Notes: generated by a model not told the origin, from the sequence alone. Shown: positions 8,655-19,450, counted from the stretch's first letter. The stretch: 64,000 nucleotides of DNA from Azoarcus sp. L1K30 (GCF_018122735.1 NZ_JAGRRD010000001.1:2310308-2374307); one strand, 5' to 3'. Numbers and translations: made by a program.

Positions 8655-9151
8655 GTACCATCTCCGAGGTCGTACTGATTGCGGCCGTCGCACGCAACGG
8701 CGTCATCGGCAACGAAAACGCGCTTCCGTGGCGACTGAAAGCCGATCTGCAGTATTTCAAGACCGTCACCAACGGACACCCGGTACTGATGGGACGAAAG
8801 ACATGGGAGTCGCTCGGACGTCCCCTTCCCGGACGGCGAAATCTGGTGATTACGCGCAACCCTGACTACCGTGCCGATGGCGCGGAGGTCTATGCCAATC
8901 CCGACCTGGCACTTCAGGCACTGGACGGTCAGCCGCGCGTCTTCGTTATCGGCGGCGCCGAGATCTACCGACAGATGCTGCCATGCGCGACCACGCTTCT
9001 CCTGACGGAGGTGGCCGCAGCGGTGCAGGGTGACGCGCATTTTCCCGAGTTCGATCGCGAAGTTTTCGTCGAAACCAGCCGCCGCCCGCAGGTGGCGAAC
9101 GCCGACAATGAACATGCATTCGATTTCGTCGAGTATCGACGACGGCATTGA
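8651..9151 (+). CDS. folA: Dihydrofolate reductase
   Basis: Reduces dihydrofolate produced by ThyA back to tetrahydrofolate with NADPH. 166 residues. Family motifs: [18 protein letters not shown] near the N-terminus (active-site loop and Trp), [18 protein letters not shown], and [10 protein letters not shown] for NADPH binding. It overlaps the thyA stop by four bases. A 28-base palindromic terminator follows 21 bases after the stop. Confidence 0.96.
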   Translation: MSTISEVVLIAAVARNGVIGNENALPWRLKADLQYFKTVTNGHPVLMGRKTWESLGRPLPGRRNLVITRNPDYRADGAEVYANPDLALQALDGQPRVFVIGGAEIYRQMLPCATTLLLTEVAAAVQGDAHFPEFDREVFVETSRRPQVANADNEHAFDFVEYRRRH

Positions 9152-9172
9152 CCCTCGAATCGCATGTGAAAT

Positions 9173-9200
9173 GAAACGGGGCCGCATGCGGCCCCGTTTC
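9173..9200. terminator. Bidirectional terminator between folA and the decarboxylase
   Basis: A perfect 28-base inverted repeat, 13 pairs: GAAACGGGGCCGC / GCGGCCCCGTTTC with AT at the centre. The arms end in A-rich and T-rich bases, so it can act for the folA (+) and decarboxylase (-) transcripts. Confidence 0.8.
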
Positions 9201-9226
9201 ATGTATTGCAGCGACGCCGCCCACCC

Positions 9227-11473
9227 TCACTCGGCGAGAACGCAGTCCACACAATAGTGGCCGCTTTCGCCCTTTACCAAGCCGTGGATGTCAGTCTCGA
9301 ACCCGGGGAAGCGTCCGTTGAAATCGCGCGCAAAGCGCAGATAACGAACGATGGTGGCGTTGAAGCGCTCGCCCGGGATCAGCAACGGGATACCCGGCGG
9401 ATACGGCGTGACGAGCATCGCCGTTACCCGCCCCTCGAGGTCCTCGATCCGGACACGTTCGATCTCACGATGTGCCATCTTTGCAAATGCGTCGGTAGGC
9501 TTCATCGCCGGCACCATGTCCGACAGGTACATCTCGGTGGTCAGGCGCGCGACGTCGTGCGCCTTGTAGAAGCTGTGAATTTCGTTGCAAAGATCCTTGA
9601 GACCGACCCGCTCGTAGCACGGATGCTTGGCAATGAACTCGGGCATCACACGCCACAGCGGCTGATTACGGTCGTAATCATCCTTGAATTGCTGCAGCTC
9701 GGTCACCATGGTGTTCCAGCGCCCTTTGGTGATGCCGATCGTGAACATGATGAAGAACGAGTAAAGCCCGGTCTTCTCTACGATGATCCCGTGCTCGGCC
9801 AAGTACTTGGTGACGATGGCCGCGGGAATTCCGTTGTGATCGGAGAAGTCGCCGTCCATGTCCAGACCCGGCGTGATGATCGTCGCCTTGATCGGATCGA
9901 GCATGTTGAAGCCGGGGGCGAGCTCCCCAAACCCGTGCCAGCGCTCGCCGGCCTTGAGCATCCAGTCCTCACGCTCGCCGAGCCCCTCCTCGGCAAGGAA
10001 TTCCGGCCCCCAGACCTTGAACCACCAGTCCGAGTCGCCGAACTCCGCCTCCACCTTTCGCATTGCACGCCGGAACTCGACCGCTTCCGACAGGGATTCA
10101 TTGACCAGGGCCGGCCCCCCCGGCGACTCCATCATCGCCGCAGCGACATCACACGAGGCGATGATCGCGTATTGCGGCGACGTCGAGGTATGCATCAGGT
10201 AGGCTTCATTGAAGATATCCCGATCCAGCTTCCGGGTCTGGGAATCCTGCACCAGAATCTGCGAGGCCTGCGACAGACCGGCCAGCAGCTTGTGCGTGGA
10301 CTGGGTCGAGAAGACCATGGACTCCTTGCAGCGCGGCCGCCCCTCTCCGATGGCGTGATAGTCCCCGTAAAAATCATGGAACGCCGCATGCGGCAACCAG
10401 GCTTCGTCAAAGTGCAGCGTGTCGATCTGACCGTCAAGCATGTCCTTGATCGTCTCGACGTTGTACACCACGCCATCGTAGGTGGACTGCGTGATCGTCA
10501 GGATGCGCGGCTTCTTGTTCTTGGCGACGCGTGCGAACGGATTGGCTTCGATCTTGCGCTGAATCGTCTCCATCGAGAACTCTTCGAGCGGGATGGGGCC
10601 GATGATTCCATAGTGGTTGCGCGTCGGCGTCAGGAACACCGGAACGGCACCCGTCATGATGATCGAATGCAGTATGGACTTGTGGCAGTTGCGGTCCACG
10701 ACGACGATATCGCCGGGCGCGACCGTGGTGTGCCACACCATCTTGTTCGACGTCGACGTGCCGTTGGTGACGAAATACAAGTGGTCGCAGTTGAAGATCC
10801 GCGCCGCATTGCGCTCGGACGCTGCCACCGGGCCGGTGTGGTCGAGAAGCTGACCGAGCTCATCGACCGCATTGCACACATCGGCACGCAGCATGTTCTC
10901 ACCAAAGAACTGGTGGAACATGTGGCCGACAGGGCTCTTCAGGAAAGCAACGCCACCCGAGTGCCCCGGGCAGTGCCAGGAATAGGAACTGTCGGCAGCA
11001 TAATGAACCAGTGCCCGAAAGAACGGCGGCGACAGCGATTCGAGGTAGTTACGTGCCTCACGTACCACATAGCGCGCGATGAACTCCGGCGTATCCTCGA
11101 ACATGTGGATGAAGCCGTGCAATTCGCGCAGTACATCGTTCGGGATATGTCGCGCGGTGCGGGTTTCACCATGCAGGAAAATCGGGATATCGGCATTGCG
11201 AAAGCGGATTTCCTCCACGAACGCGCGCAGTCCGGAGATCGCCTCCGTGGCGGCCTCCGGCGAGGAAAACTCCTCGTCGTCGATCGACAGGATGAATGCG
11301 GAGCCGCGGCTTTGCTGCTGCGCAAACGAAGTCAGGTCACCATAGCTGGTGACCCCCAGCACTTCGACCCCTTCCCCTTCAATGGCTTTCGCCAGCGCGC
11401 GAATTCCGAGCCCGGACGTATTCTCGGATCGGAAATCCTCATCGATGATGATGATCGGAAATTGGAATCGCAT
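9227..11473 (-). CDS. PLP-dependent arginine/lysine/ornithine decarboxylase (Adi/Ldc family)
   Basis: 748 residues, the size of the large fold-type I biodegradative decarboxylases (AdiA, LdcC, SpeC). The N-terminal 130 residues form the flavodoxin-like wing domain. The PLP core has WHCPGHSGGVAFLKSP, TNGTSTSNKMVW, HFDEAWLPHA and the PLP lysine (about residue 395) in STQSTHKLLAGLSQ. The C-terminal part has EKTGLYSFFIMFTIG. Substrate cannot be decided by reading; family placement suggests arginine or lysine. It stands alone on the minus strand, between two terminators. Confidence 0.85.
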   Translation of the reverse strand: MRFQFPIIIIDEDFRSENTSGLGIRALAKAIEGEGVEVLGVTSYGDLTSFAQQQSRGSAFILSIDDEEFSSPEAATEAISGLRAFVEEIRFRNADIPIFLHGETRTARHIPNDVLRELHGFIHMFEDTPEFIARYVVREARNYLESLSPPFFRALVHYAADSSYSWHCPGHSGGVAFLKSPVGHMFHQFFGENMLRADVCNAVDELGQLLDHTGPVAASERNAARIFNCDHLYFVTNGTSTSNKMVWHTTVAPGDIVVVDRNCHKSILHSIIMTGAVPVFLTPTRNHYGIIGPIPLEEFSMETIQRKIEANPFARVAKNKKPRILTITQSTYDGVVYNVETIKDMLDGQIDTLHFDEAWLPHAAFHDFYGDYHAIGEGRPRCKESMVFSTQSTHKLLAGLSQASQILVQDSQTRKLDRDIFNEAYLMHTSTSPQYAIIASCDVAAAMMESPGGPALVNESLSEAVEFRRAMRKVEAEFGDSDWWFKVWGPEFLAEEGLGEREDWMLKAGERWHGFGELAPGFNMLDPIKATIITPGLDMDGDFSDHNGIPAAIVTKYLAEHGIIVEKTGLYSFFIMFTIGITKGRWNTMVTELQQFKDDYDRNQPLWRVMPEFIAKHPCYERVGLKDLCNEIHSFYKAHDVARLTTEMYLSDMVPAMKPTDAFAKMAHREIERVRIEDLEGRVTAMLVTPYPPGIPLLIPGERFNATIVRYLRFARDFNGRFPGFETDIHGLVKGESGHYCVDCVLAE

Positions 11474-11570
11474 CCTTCAGGTCTCCAGCGGGGTGCACGT
11501 GCGGGCAATCGGGGATGATACCCCGTCAATCATTGCCCGCTTGTTACCGGACATGTTCAATAAAGGCAAA

Positions 11571-11589
11571 GGGGCCGCAAGCCGGCCCC
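11571..11589 (-). terminator. Terminator of dcd
   Basis: Stem GGGGCCG (11571-11577) and CGGCCCC (11583-11589) with a five-base loop. Read on the minus strand the second arm is followed by TTTGCCTTTATT, a T-rich tail, 27 bases after the dcd stop. Confidence 0.7.
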
Positions 11590-11616
11590 GTGCAGTACGT
11601 GCGGCTGAACCAACAC

Positions 11617-12183
11617 TCAGATCTTGGGCAAGGTCACGCCGGTCTGCCCAAAGTACTTCCCGCCACGATCCTTGTACGAGGTCTCGCACACTTCGTCGGA
11701 CTCGAAGAACAGCATCTGCGCGATGCCCTCGTTGGCATAGATTTTCGCCGGCAGGGGCGTCGTGTTCGAGAACTCGAGGGTCACGTGGCCTTCCCATTCG
11801 GGCTCGAGCGGGGTCACATTGACGATGATGCCGCAACGCGCGTAGGTGCTTTTGCCGAGACAGACCGTCAGAATGCTTCGCGGAATACGGAAGTACTCGA
11901 CGGTACGCGCGAGGGCAAAGGAATTGGGGGGAATGATGCAGACGTCGCCGGTAAAATCGACGAAATTGCGTTCATCAAAGTCCTTGGGGTCTACGATCGT
12001 CGAATTGATGTTGGTGAAGATCTTGAATTCGTTGGCGCAACGAACGTCGTAGCCATAGCTCGACGTACCATAGGACACGATCTTTCCGCCGTCATTGACC
12101 CGCACCAGATCCGGCGCGAACGGCTCGATCATGCCTTGCTGTTCGGCCATGCGGCGAATCCACTTGTCGGACTTGATGGACAT
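11617..12183 (-). CDS. dcd: dCTP deaminase
   Basis: Deaminates dCTP to dUTP, feeding dUMP to thymidylate synthase. 188 residues, the E. coli-type length. Motifs: [46 protein letters not shown] with the catalytic glutamate, and the nucleotide-binding [13 protein letters not shown] start at ATG 12183 ([15 protein letters not shown]) because it matches the family; an upstream in-frame start would add eight residues. It is downstream of apbC on the same strand, with a hairpin in between. Confidence 0.95.
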   Translation of the reverse strand: MSIKSDKWIRRMAEQQGMIEPFAPDLVRVNDGGKIVSYGTSSYGYDVRCANEFKIFTNINSTIVDPKDFDERNFVDFTGDVCIIPPNSFALARTVEYFRIPRSILTVCLGKSTYARCGIIVNVTPLEPEWEGHVTLEFSNTTPLPAKIYANEGIAQMLFFESDEVCETSYKDRGGKYFGQTGVTLPKI

Positions 12184-12250
12184 GAGACTGAGTTCCCTGT
12201 GCGGCAAGCCGGATCATCCGGCCGCGTAAAATCCGCGTAGTTTAGGGCAA

Positions 12251-12281
12251 GCGCTGCCGATGCGAAAGCAAGCGGCAGCGC
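12251..12281 (-). terminator. Hairpin after apbC
   Basis: Nine-pair stem GCGCTGCCG (12251-12259) / CGGCAGCGC (12273-12281) with a 13-base loop, ten bases past the apbC stop on the minus strand. The downstream bases TTGCCCTAAAC are only mildly T-rich. Confidence 0.5.
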
Positions 12282-12290
12282 AAAATTCGC

Positions 12291-13382
12291 TCAGGTGTTC
12301 TGGATCACGATGTTGGGGAACTTGTGCGTCATGTCCTTGGCCTTTTCAGCAATGCTCACCGCTACCTTGCGCGCAATCGACTTGTAGATCGAAGCAATCC
12401 TGCCGTCCGGATCGGACACCACGGTCGGCGCCCCCTGGTCGGCTTCCTGGCGAATCTGGATGTCGAGCGGCAGGGCCCCGAGAAAGGGAATGCCGTAGTC
12501 GTCGCACATCGACTGCCCGCCACCGGCGCCGAAGATATGCTCCTCGTGACCGCACTTGGAACAGATGTGAATGCTCATGTTCTCGACCACACCCAAAATC
12601 GGCACGCCGACCTTCTCGAACATCTTCAACCCCTTGCGCGCGTCGAGCAGGGCGATGTCCTGCGGCGTGGTCACGATCACCGCGCCCGTCACCGGCACGC
12701 TCTGCGACAGCGTGAGCTGGATGTCACCCGTACCCGGCGGCATGTCGATCACGAGATAGTCGAGGTCCTTCCAGTGGGTTTCCTTGAGCATCTGGTTCAA
12801 GGCCTGGGTCGCCATCGGCCCACGCCACACCATGGGCGTATCGACGTCGATCAGGAATCCGATCGACATGGCCTGCAGGCCGTAGGCCTCTAGCGGCTCC
12901 ATCGTCTTGCCGTCGAGCGATTCAGGACGACGGTCACCGATGCCAAGCATCTGAGGCTGCGACGGGCCGTAGATATCGGCATCGAGCATGCCCACACGGG
13001 CGCCTTCCGCCGCCAGCGCAAGCGCCAGATTGGCCGCGGTGGTACTCTTGCCGACCCCGCCCTTGCCGGAAGCGACGGCAATGATGTTCTTGACCCCGGG
13101 AAGCAATTTCACGCCCTGCTGAACCGAATGCGCCACGACCTTGCTGGTCACACCGATATCCACACGCCCAATGCCAGTCACGCTCGACAATGCGTCGACG
13201 AGCATTCCCCGGATGAGATCATGCTGACTCTTCGCGGGATAGCCGAGCTCGACGTCGAAGCGGACGTCCGCACCGCTGATGGCGAGATTGCGGACGCAGC
13301 GCGTCGACACGAGATCCTTACCGGTATTCGGATCAATCACGCGCTTGAGCGCTTCGGTTACAGCTTCCTGGGTGAGACTCAT
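12291..13382 (-). CDS. apbC: Fe-S cluster carrier ATPase ApbC/Mrp
   Basis: P-loop ATPase of the Mrp/NBP35 family that binds and transfers Fe-S clusters. 363 residues. An N-terminal DUF59/MIP18-like domain (residues 1-90, with VRNLAISGADVRFDVEL) precedes the deviant Walker A SGKGGVGKST (about 105-114), DADIYGPSQP, and the CxxC of HICSKCGHEE that holds the cluster at a dimer interface. The start is ATG 13382, with AAGGAA upstream, 11 codons inside the longest frame. It is divergent from the OmpA lipoprotein gene. Confidence 0.93.
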   Translation of the reverse strand: MSLTQEAVTEALKRVIDPNTGKDLVSTRCVRNLAISGADVRFDVELGYPAKSQHDLIRGMLVDALSSVTGIGRVDIGVTSKVVAHSVQQGVKLLPGVKNIIAVASGKGGVGKSTTAANLALALAAEGARVGMLDADIYGPSQPQMLGIGDRRPESLDGKTMEPLEAYGLQAMSIGFLIDVDTPMVWRGPMATQALNQMLKETHWKDLDYLVIDMPPGTGDIQLTLSQSVPVTGAVIVTTPQDIALLDARKGLKMFEKVGVPILGVVENMSIHICSKCGHEEHIFGAGGGQSMCDDYGIPFLGALPLDIQIRQEADQGAPTVVSDPDGRIASIYKSIARKVAVSIAEKAKDMTHKFPNIVIQNT

Positions 13383-13539
13383 CTCGGATTCCTTCAAAAT
13401 CGGTCCATCCGCCACGTGCGGGATCGACGCAAATCATACCGGACACTGACCATTCCCTCACCCTCGCCAGCGGAAGGGTTTCCATTTTCTTGCGGATCGA
13501 CTCAGACACCACCTTCACATCACACATTACTGATCAATC

Positions 13540-14136
13540 ATGCCCAAAAGTGCGCTCGCCCATCTTCGCCAGCAGACTCTTCTCCCGCTCTGCCTTGGCG
13601 CATTCGTCGTCACCGCCTGCTCCACCCCCGCCCCGCCTGGCGATCTCGGCGCCACGTCGACGACCACTGCGCCGGTCACGCACCCACGGGCCGTGACCAA
13701 CAGTGCGTGGGCGCAGTTGCAGCAGCGTCTCAACGGCGTACTGGGCAACGTTGCAGACGCCGAAGTCAGCGCGCCGACCCTCACCAGCCTGCATCTGCGC
13801 ATCCCCGTCTCCAATGGCTTCGACTCGGGAAGCGCCGAGGTTCGCCCGCAGCTTGCGGCCATTCTCGACAGTATCGTTCCCACGTTAAAGGACTACCCCG
13901 AAGTCGCACTTCAGATCGTAGGACACACCGATAGCGCCGGCAGCGAGATGTACAACCTGAAACTCTCGATCAAACGCAGCGAAGCGGTGATGGAATACCT
14001 GCGCAAGCGGGGTGTGGCGCTGGATCGCATGTCGGCCGACGGCAAGGGCGAGGCCGAGCCGATCGCGAACAATGCCCATGAGGCCGGTCGCGCCCGCAAT
14101 CGCAGGGTCGAGATTCATCTGAAAGCGCTGGAATAG
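13540..14136 (+). CDS. OmpA-family outer-membrane lipoprotein
   Basis: 198 residues. An N-terminal lipoprotein signal ends in VVTAC, a good lipobox with the cysteine near residue 27. A proline/threonine-rich linker follows, then a C-terminal OmpA (peptidoglycan-binding) domain with LQIVGHTDSAGSEMYNLKLS, RSEAVMEYL and the closing NRRVEIHL. Such Pal-like proteins anchor the outer membrane to the cell wall. The ribosome site is weak. The promoter region is shared with the divergent apbC gene. Confidence 0.88.
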   Translation: MPKSALAHLRQQTLLPLCLGAFVVTACSTPAPPGDLGATSTTTAPVTHPRAVTNSAWAQLQQRLNGVLGNVADAEVSAPTLTSLHLRIPVSNGFDSGSAEVRPQLAAILDSIVPTLKDYPEVALQIVGHTDSAGSEMYNLKLSIKRSEAVMEYLRKRGVALDRMSADGKGEAEPIANNAHEAGRARNRRVEIHLKALE

Positions 14137-14286
14137 CCCCCCCGCCATTACCTCGGTCCGGTCATCCCGCCAATGAGCGATACCCGCACCAGGCGCGCTG
14201 CTTCTTTTGGGCCGTACGTGCATCCTTGCGCAGGAGAGGCGGCCGGCTTTGCTAAACTCTCGTCTTTCGATTCACGCAAAGTCACC

Positions 14287-16428
14287 ATGTCGCGCAAGAT
14301 TCTCGTTACCAATGCACTGCCTTATGCCAACGGCGACATCCACCTTGGCCACCTCGTCGGCTACATCCAGTGTGATATCTGGGTACGCTACCAGCGCATG
14401 CGCGGCAACACCGTGCACTACGTGTGTGCGGACGACACCCACGGCACGCCCGTCATGCTGCGTGCCGAGAAGGAAGGCGTCACGCCCGAAGCGCTCATCG
14501 CCCGAGTGCATGGCGAGCACTTGCGCGACTTCACCGACTTCGGCGTCGCCTTCGACCACTACCATTCGACGCACACCCCCGAAAACCGCGCTTACGCCGA
14601 AGACATCTACGGCAAGCTGAAGACCGCGGCACTGATCGATACACGGTCGATCGAACAGTTCTACGATCCGGTCAAGGAAATGTTCCTGCCCGATCGCTTC
14701 ATCAAGGGTGAATGCCCCAAGTGCGGCGCCGCGGACCAGTACGGCGACAACTGCGAAGTCTGCGGAGCCGCTTATGCACCCACCGAACTGAAGAACCCCT
14801 ACTCGGCGGTATCCGGCGCCAAACCGGTCCTGCGCTCGTCGGAGCACTACTTCTTCCGTCTTTCGGATGACCGCGCGGTGGCCTTCCTGCGTGAATGGAC
14901 GCGCGGCAGCAACGCCAGCGGCGTCAAGCGCTTGCAAGCCGAAGCCGCGAACAAGATGAACGAATGGCTGGGCGAGGACGGCGAGAACAAGCTCTCCGAC
15001 TGGGATATCTCGCGCGACGCCCCCTACTTCGGCTTCGAGATTCCGGGCGCGCCGGGCAAGTATTTCTATGTATGGCTGGATGCACCGATCGGTTATCTCG
15101 CCAGCTTCAACAAGCTCGCGCAGATACGCGGCGACATCGTCATCGAGGATTTCACCGATGCGGCGCGCGCTGAAGCCAGCGCCACCGAAATGGTGCATTT
15201 CATCGGCAAGGACATTCTCTACTTCCACGCGCTGTTCTGGCCCGCGATGCTCAAGTTTGCCGGCTACCGTACGCCGAGCCAACTGTGCGTCAATGGCTTC
15301 CTCACCGTTGACGGCGCAAAGATGTCGAAAAGCCGCGGGACCTTCATCACCGCGCGCTCCTACGTCGAGCAGAAGCTCAATCCCGAGTGGCTGCGTTATT
15401 ACTTCGCGGGCAAGTCCAACGGCACCATGGAAGACGTGGACCTCAACCTGGACGACATGATTGCCAAGGTAAACTCGGACCTCGTCGGCAAGTTCGTCAA
15501 TATTGCCAGCCGCTGCGCAGGATTCGTCACCAAGCGTTTCGAAGGGCGTCTTGCCGCGACGGATGCGGCAGCAACCGCGGCATTTGCCGCAGCCTGGGCG
15601 TCGGGGTCGATCGCGACCTGTTACGAAGAGCGCGACTACAGCCGCGCCCTCCGCGAGATCATGCATCTGGCCGATCTGGCGAACCAGTATGTCAACGAAC
15701 ACAAGCCGTGGGAACTGGCCAAACAGGAAGGGCAGGAAACGCGGCTGCACGAGGTATGCTCGACCGCATTGACCATGTTCCGCGACCTCACCCGCTATCT
15801 CAAACCGGTCCTGCCGGCACTGGCCGAAAAGGTGGAGGCCTTTCTCGCCATTGCGGACCTGGACTGGCATGGCGACTGGATCGCGCTGCCCGCCGGGCAC
15901 ACGATCACCCCCTATGCCCACCTGATGACCCGCATCGAGCGCAAGCAGATCGATGCCCTGCTGGACGCAAACCGCGAGTCCCTCGCACCGGCTGCCAGCG
16001 CGGCCCCCAAGGCAGACGCGGACACGTCGTCGCAACAGCGTCATGCGGAAAAACAGCAACATGCCGCAGCCGCAACCGAAGCTGCGGCTGCACACATCTC
16101 GATCGACGATTTCACCAAGGTCGACCTGCGCATCGCGAAGATCGTCGATGCCAGCCATGTCGATGGCGCGGACAAGCTGATCCGCCTTCAACTCGACATC
16201 GGCGAAGATCGGCCGCGACAGGTATTCGCCGGTATCAAGTCGGCCTATGACCCGGCCACACTCGTCGGACGACTCACCGTCATGGTGGCCAATCTCGCAC
16301 CGCGCAAGATGAAATTCGGCATGAGCGAAGGCATGGTGCTGGCCGCATCGGACCCGGACGGCAAGACTGGTGGCCTCTACATCCTGGCGCCGGACAACGG
16401 CGCCACCCCCGGCATGCGGGTCAAGTAA
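14287..16428 (+). CDS. metG: Methionyl-tRNA synthetase
   Basis: Charges tRNA-Met. 713 residues, the long form. HLGH (the HIGH motif) is at residues 19-22; the zinc knuckle has two CxxC pairs near residues 143-146 and 156-159; AKMSKS is at about 344-349. After an alanine- and histidine-rich linker (about 560-600) comes a C-terminal OB-fold tRNA-binding domain ([16 protein letters not shown] to PGMRVK) that dimerises the enzyme. ATG 14287 fits the family opening ([16 protein letters not shown]); the frame is open further upstream. Confidence 0.97.
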   Translation: MSRKILVTNALPYANGDIHLGHLVGYIQCDIWVRYQRMRGNTVHYVCADDTHGTPVMLRAEKEGVTPEALIARVHGEHLRDFTDFGVAFDHYHSTHTPENRAYAEDIYGKLKTAALIDTRSIEQFYDPVKEMFLPDRFIKGECPKCGAADQYGDNCEVCGAAYAPTELKNPYSAVSGAKPVLRSSEHYFFRLSDDRAVAFLREWTRGSNASGVKRLQAEAANKMNEWLGEDGENKLSDWDISRDAPYFGFEIPGAPGKYFYVWLDAPIGYLASFNKLAQIRGDIVIEDFTDAARAEASATEMVHFIGKDILYFHALFWPAMLKFAGYRTPSQLCVNGFLTVDGAKMSKSRGTFITARSYVEQKLNPEWLRYYFAGKSNGTMEDVDLNLDDMIAKVNSDLVGKFVNIASRCAGFVTKRFEGRLAATDAAATAAFAAAWASGSIATCYEERDYSRALREIMHLADLANQYVNEHKPWELAKQEGQETRLHEVCSTALTMFRDLTRYLKPVLPALAEKVEAFLAIADLDWHGDWIALPAGHTITPYAHLMTRIERKQIDALLDANRESLAPAASAAPKADADTSSQQRHAEKQQHAAAATEAAAAHISIDDFTKVDLRIAKIVDASHVDGADKLIRLQLDIGEDRPRQVFAGIKSAYDPATLVGRLTVMVANLAPRKMKFGMSEGMVLAASDPDGKTGGLYILAPDNGATPGMRVK

Positions 16429-16544
16429 GCCGATGCCACTGACGCCCTCCAAACGCTGGATTGCGCTGCGACGCGCCGGCAGGGGGCGTCTGTCTCCGTA
16501 AGCGTATTCATCACCACGCCGACCGACCCGTATGCGGAGACAAC

Positions 16545-18236
16545 ATGAAGATCAGGTTTCGCCCCAAACTGCTCGATACCCTTCCCGGGTACGGGCGCAG
16601 TACATTCGTGCAGGATCTGTCGGCGGGGATCACCGTCGGCGTCCTGGCGCTCCCCTTGGCCATGGCGTTCGCCATCGCCTCCGGCATGTCCCCCACGGCC
16701 GGCATCTGGACGGCCATCGTCGCCGGCCTGCTGATCTCGCTGCTCGGGGGCTCCCGGGTACAGATCGGCGGTCCGACCGGCGCATTCATCCCCATCATCT
16801 ATGCCATCGTGGTCGATCACGGGGTACAGAACCTGCTCATCGCCACCATGATGTCCGGCGTCATGCTGCTGGCGATGGGGGCCTTCCGGCTCGGCAGCAT
16901 GATCCGCTTCATTCCGCTGTCGGTCGTCATCGGGTTCACCAACGGCATTGCCGTGGTGATCTTCATGTCGCAGATCAAGGACTTCCTTGGCCTGAAAATC
17001 GAAAATCTGCCCGGCGAATTTTTCGGCAAGGTCTCCGCACTGTACACGGCGCTCCCGACGCTGCATCTGCCCACCATCCTCGTGGCCGCCTCGTCGCTTG
17101 GCGTGCTGTTCCTGTGGAACCGACAGGCCACACGGACGGCATGGATGAAGCGCCTGCCCGGGCCGCTCGCGGTGCTGATCATCGGCACCCTGGCGAATGC
17201 CGTCTTCAATCTTCCGGTCGATACCATCGGCAGCCGCTTTGGCGGCATTCCGCAGGAAATCCCCCACTTCGGCCTGCCCGAACTCTCGCTCGGCACGCTG
17301 GGCAAGCTGATCGCACCGGCGCTGACCATCGCCCTGCTGGGCGCCATCGAATCACTGCTGTCGGCGCGAGTGGCCGACAGCCAGATCGATGACCGCCACG
17401 ACCCCAATCAAGAACTGATGGCGCAGGGCATCGCCAACTTCGTCGCCCCGCTGTTCGGCGGTTTTGCCGCAACCGGTGCGATCGCACGCACCGCCACCAA
17501 CATCCGCACCGGTGGCTCGACACCGGTCGCGGGGATCGTTCACGCGCTGGTACTACTGGCCATCGTACTGGTACTCGCCCCGTTTGCCAGCTTCATACCG
17601 CTCGCCACTCTGTCCGCAATCGTCGTCGTCGTCTCGATCAACATGGGAGAGTGGCACGCCTTCGCACCCAGCCAGCTTGCACGCTACACCCTTGCCTACC
17701 GCACGATTCTGCTCGGCACCTTCTTCGTCACGGTCGTGTTCGACCTGACGCTGGCGGTGGAGCTGGGCATGCTCATGGCCAGCCTGTTCTTTATCTATCG
17801 CATGTCGGACCTGACCCGTATCGAACGCATTCCGCTGGAAGAGCACTACGGCGTTGCAGCCCTGACGCGTGCCGACGGCACGCCACGCATTCTGGCCTAC
17901 CGCATGTTCGGCAGCCTGTTCTTCGGTGCCGCGAACAAGCTGGAGAACCTGCTGCTGATGCAGGACGGTCACCCTGACGTCGTCATTCTGGATACGGACA
18001 AGGTGATCAATATCGACACCACCGGCCTCGACATCCTCCAGACCCTGCACCGCAACCTTAAGAAGCGCGGCGCCGTGCTGATCCTGTGCGGACTGAACTC
18101 GCAGCCCGGCTCGCTGGTGTTCCGTTCTGGTTTTCTGGAGCAACTGGGCGACGACAACGTCACCGGCAACATCACCGAAGCGCTGATCCGCGCCCAGTCC
18201 ATTCGCGGCTCGGGCCCCGAGATCGCCTACACCTGA
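16545..18236 (+). CDS. SulP-family anion permease with STAS domain
   Basis: 563 residues. Start ATG 16545 with GCGGAGA upstream. The N-terminal 400 residues hold about a dozen membrane segments, with the family opening (LPGYGRSTFVQDLSAGITVGVLALPLAMAFA) and GGPTGAFIPIIYAIV. The cytoplasmic C-terminus is a STAS domain (VVILDTDKVINIDTTGLDIL). SulP proteins carry sulfate, bicarbonate or related anions; the substrate cannot be told from sequence alone. The absence of a linked carbonic anhydrase leaves both open. It is convergent with hemY, 22 bases apart. Confidence 0.88.
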   Translation: MKIRFRPKLLDTLPGYGRSTFVQDLSAGITVGVLALPLAMAFAIASGMSPTAGIWTAIVAGLLISLLGGSRVQIGGPTGAFIPIIYAIVVDHGVQNLLIATMMSGVMLLAMGAFRLGSMIRFIPLSVVIGFTNGIAVVIFMSQIKDFLGLKIENLPGEFFGKVSALYTALPTLHLPTILVAASSLGVLFLWNRQATRTAWMKRLPGPLAVLIIGTLANAVFNLPVDTIGSRFGGIPQEIPHFGLPELSLGTLGKLIAPALTIALLGAIESLLSARVADSQIDDRHDPNQELMAQGIANFVAPLFGGFAATGAIARTATNIRTGGSTPVAGIVHALVLLAIVLVLAPFASFIPLATLSAIVVVVSINMGEWHAFAPSQLARYTLAYRTILLGTFFVTVVFDLTLAVELGMLMASLFFIYRMSDLTRIERIPLEEHYGVAALTRADGTPRILAYRMFGSLFFGAANKLENLLLMQDGHPDVVILDTDKVINIDTTGLDILQTLHRNLKKRGAVLILCGLNSQPGSLVFRSGFLEQLGDDNVTGNITEALIRAQSIRGSGPEIAYT

Positions 18237-18258
18237 GACCGGCCGGGCGGGCACCCGC

Positions 18259-19440
18259 TCACGCCGAAACCCGCTCGGCGGCGGCCCGGTAGTGACGCTG
18301 CGCATCTTCAGGCCGCTCGAGCTGTTCGAGCAGGCGCGCCAACGCGAGGTGGGTCTCCACCGCAGGCGCGAGATTGAGTGATGCTTCCAGATAGCTCTGC
18401 GCCTTGCCCCACAACTGCGAGGCGATGCACAAGCGTCCGAGGGCAAACAGCAACCCAGCATCCCGCGGGTGCTGCTTGAGCCAGGCCTCGGCCTTGGCCA
18501 GACAGGCATGCGCATCGCCCTCGCCCTCGCCGCAATAGGCGTAGAGCTTGGCGATACTGTCGTCCCACTCCGCATCCAGCAGGCGTTCCAGTGTCCTGCG
18601 CGCCAGCGCGCCCTGACCGGACGCAGCCAGCAGCGGTACGGCACGCTCTATCAGACGGCGATCGGCCAACTCCTCGGCGGGGATTTCGGTCCAGAGGCGC
18701 GCCAGTGCGGCACCGTCCCCTGCGCACTCCTGCAGGCGTTCGACGTGCGCGCGGCGCAGCAGGGGCGCCGCCTGCTCGGCCGACAGCGCCTTGTGCTTGC
18801 GCAGCTGCCGCGTCAGCTTCAAGGCCTCTTCCCAGCGATTGAGTGCAGACGCGACGCGCAGCGACAGCCTGAGCGCGGCAATGTGCCTGTGCCCCGCCTG
18901 CTTGAGGGTATCGAGCTTCTCCGCCGCTTCGGTGAAGCGGCGCTGCTCGATGGCCAGTTCGGCCTCGGTCATCAGTCGCGCCACACGCGCGTCTTCGCCC
19001 TGGTCCGCCGCGCGTCCGATCCAGATCCGATAGCGGGTGTCATCGTGCAGGGCATGGGCAGCACGGGCCGCGACCAGGGCTGCCATGGCCTGACTCTCCC
19101 CGGAGGAGAAGGCCGCCGAGGCGAACTTGAGCGACTGCGTAAAGCGCCCCTCAAACAAGGTTCTCAAAGCGTCGCGCAGCGCCTGTCCCGCCTTTTCGCG
19201 CTTGCGACGCTCGCGCCACTGGCCAACCGCTGACGGCAACGCGAGCGTGCGACGAATCAGGCGAACAAGCAGATATACAAGCAGGAATCCCAGCACGAGG
19301 AGCAACAGCAGCAGGTTCAGCGACAGCTGCGCCCGCCATGGCGGAAACACCACCAGCACATAGCCGTCATTGTGGCCGGCCAGCATCGCCGCACCGGCGG
19401 CAAGGGCAAAGATTGCGATGAGCCAGATCAACGAACGCAT
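18259..19440 (-). CDS. hemY: HemY, inner-membrane TPR protein of the hem operon
   Basis: 393 residues. Two N-terminal membrane segments (about residues 4-22 and 40-62) are followed by a basic stretch and a long TPR-type helical domain typical of proteobacterial HemY (this is not protoporphyrinogen oxidase, which shares the name in Gram-positives). Its role in late heme synthesis is not settled. It is the last gene of hemC-D-X-Y, ten bases after hemX. The start at ATG 19440 (MRSLIWLIAIFALAAG) removes 54 arginine-rich residues of the longer frame. Confidence 0.9.
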   Translation of the reverse strand: MRSLIWLIAIFALAAGAAMLAGHNDGYVLVVFPPWRAQLSLNLLLLLLVLGFLLVYLLVRLIRRTLALPSAVGQWRERRKREKAGQALRDALRTLFEGRFTQSLKFASAAFSSGESQAMAALVAARAAHALHDDTRYRIWIGRAADQGEDARVARLMTEAELAIEQRRFTEAAEKLDTLKQAGHRHIAALRLSLRVASALNRWEEALKLTRQLRKHKALSAEQAAPLLRRAHVERLQECAGDGAALARLWTEIPAEELADRRLIERAVPLLAASGQGALARRTLERLLDAEWDDSIAKLYAYCGEGEGDAHACLAKAEAWLKQHPRDAGLLFALGRLCIASQLWGKAQSYLEASLNLAPAVETHLALARLLEQLERPEDAQRHYRAAAERVSA

Positions 19441-19450
19441 GTCGTGGCCC

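Noticed and set aside
9206..11518. 770-codon open frame on the plus strand
   Set aside because: Exactly antisense to the decarboxylase gene, whose motifs are clear; a mirror frame from GC-rich codon use.
14272..16452. 726-codon open frame opposite metG
   Set aside because: Shadow of metG with unbalanced composition.
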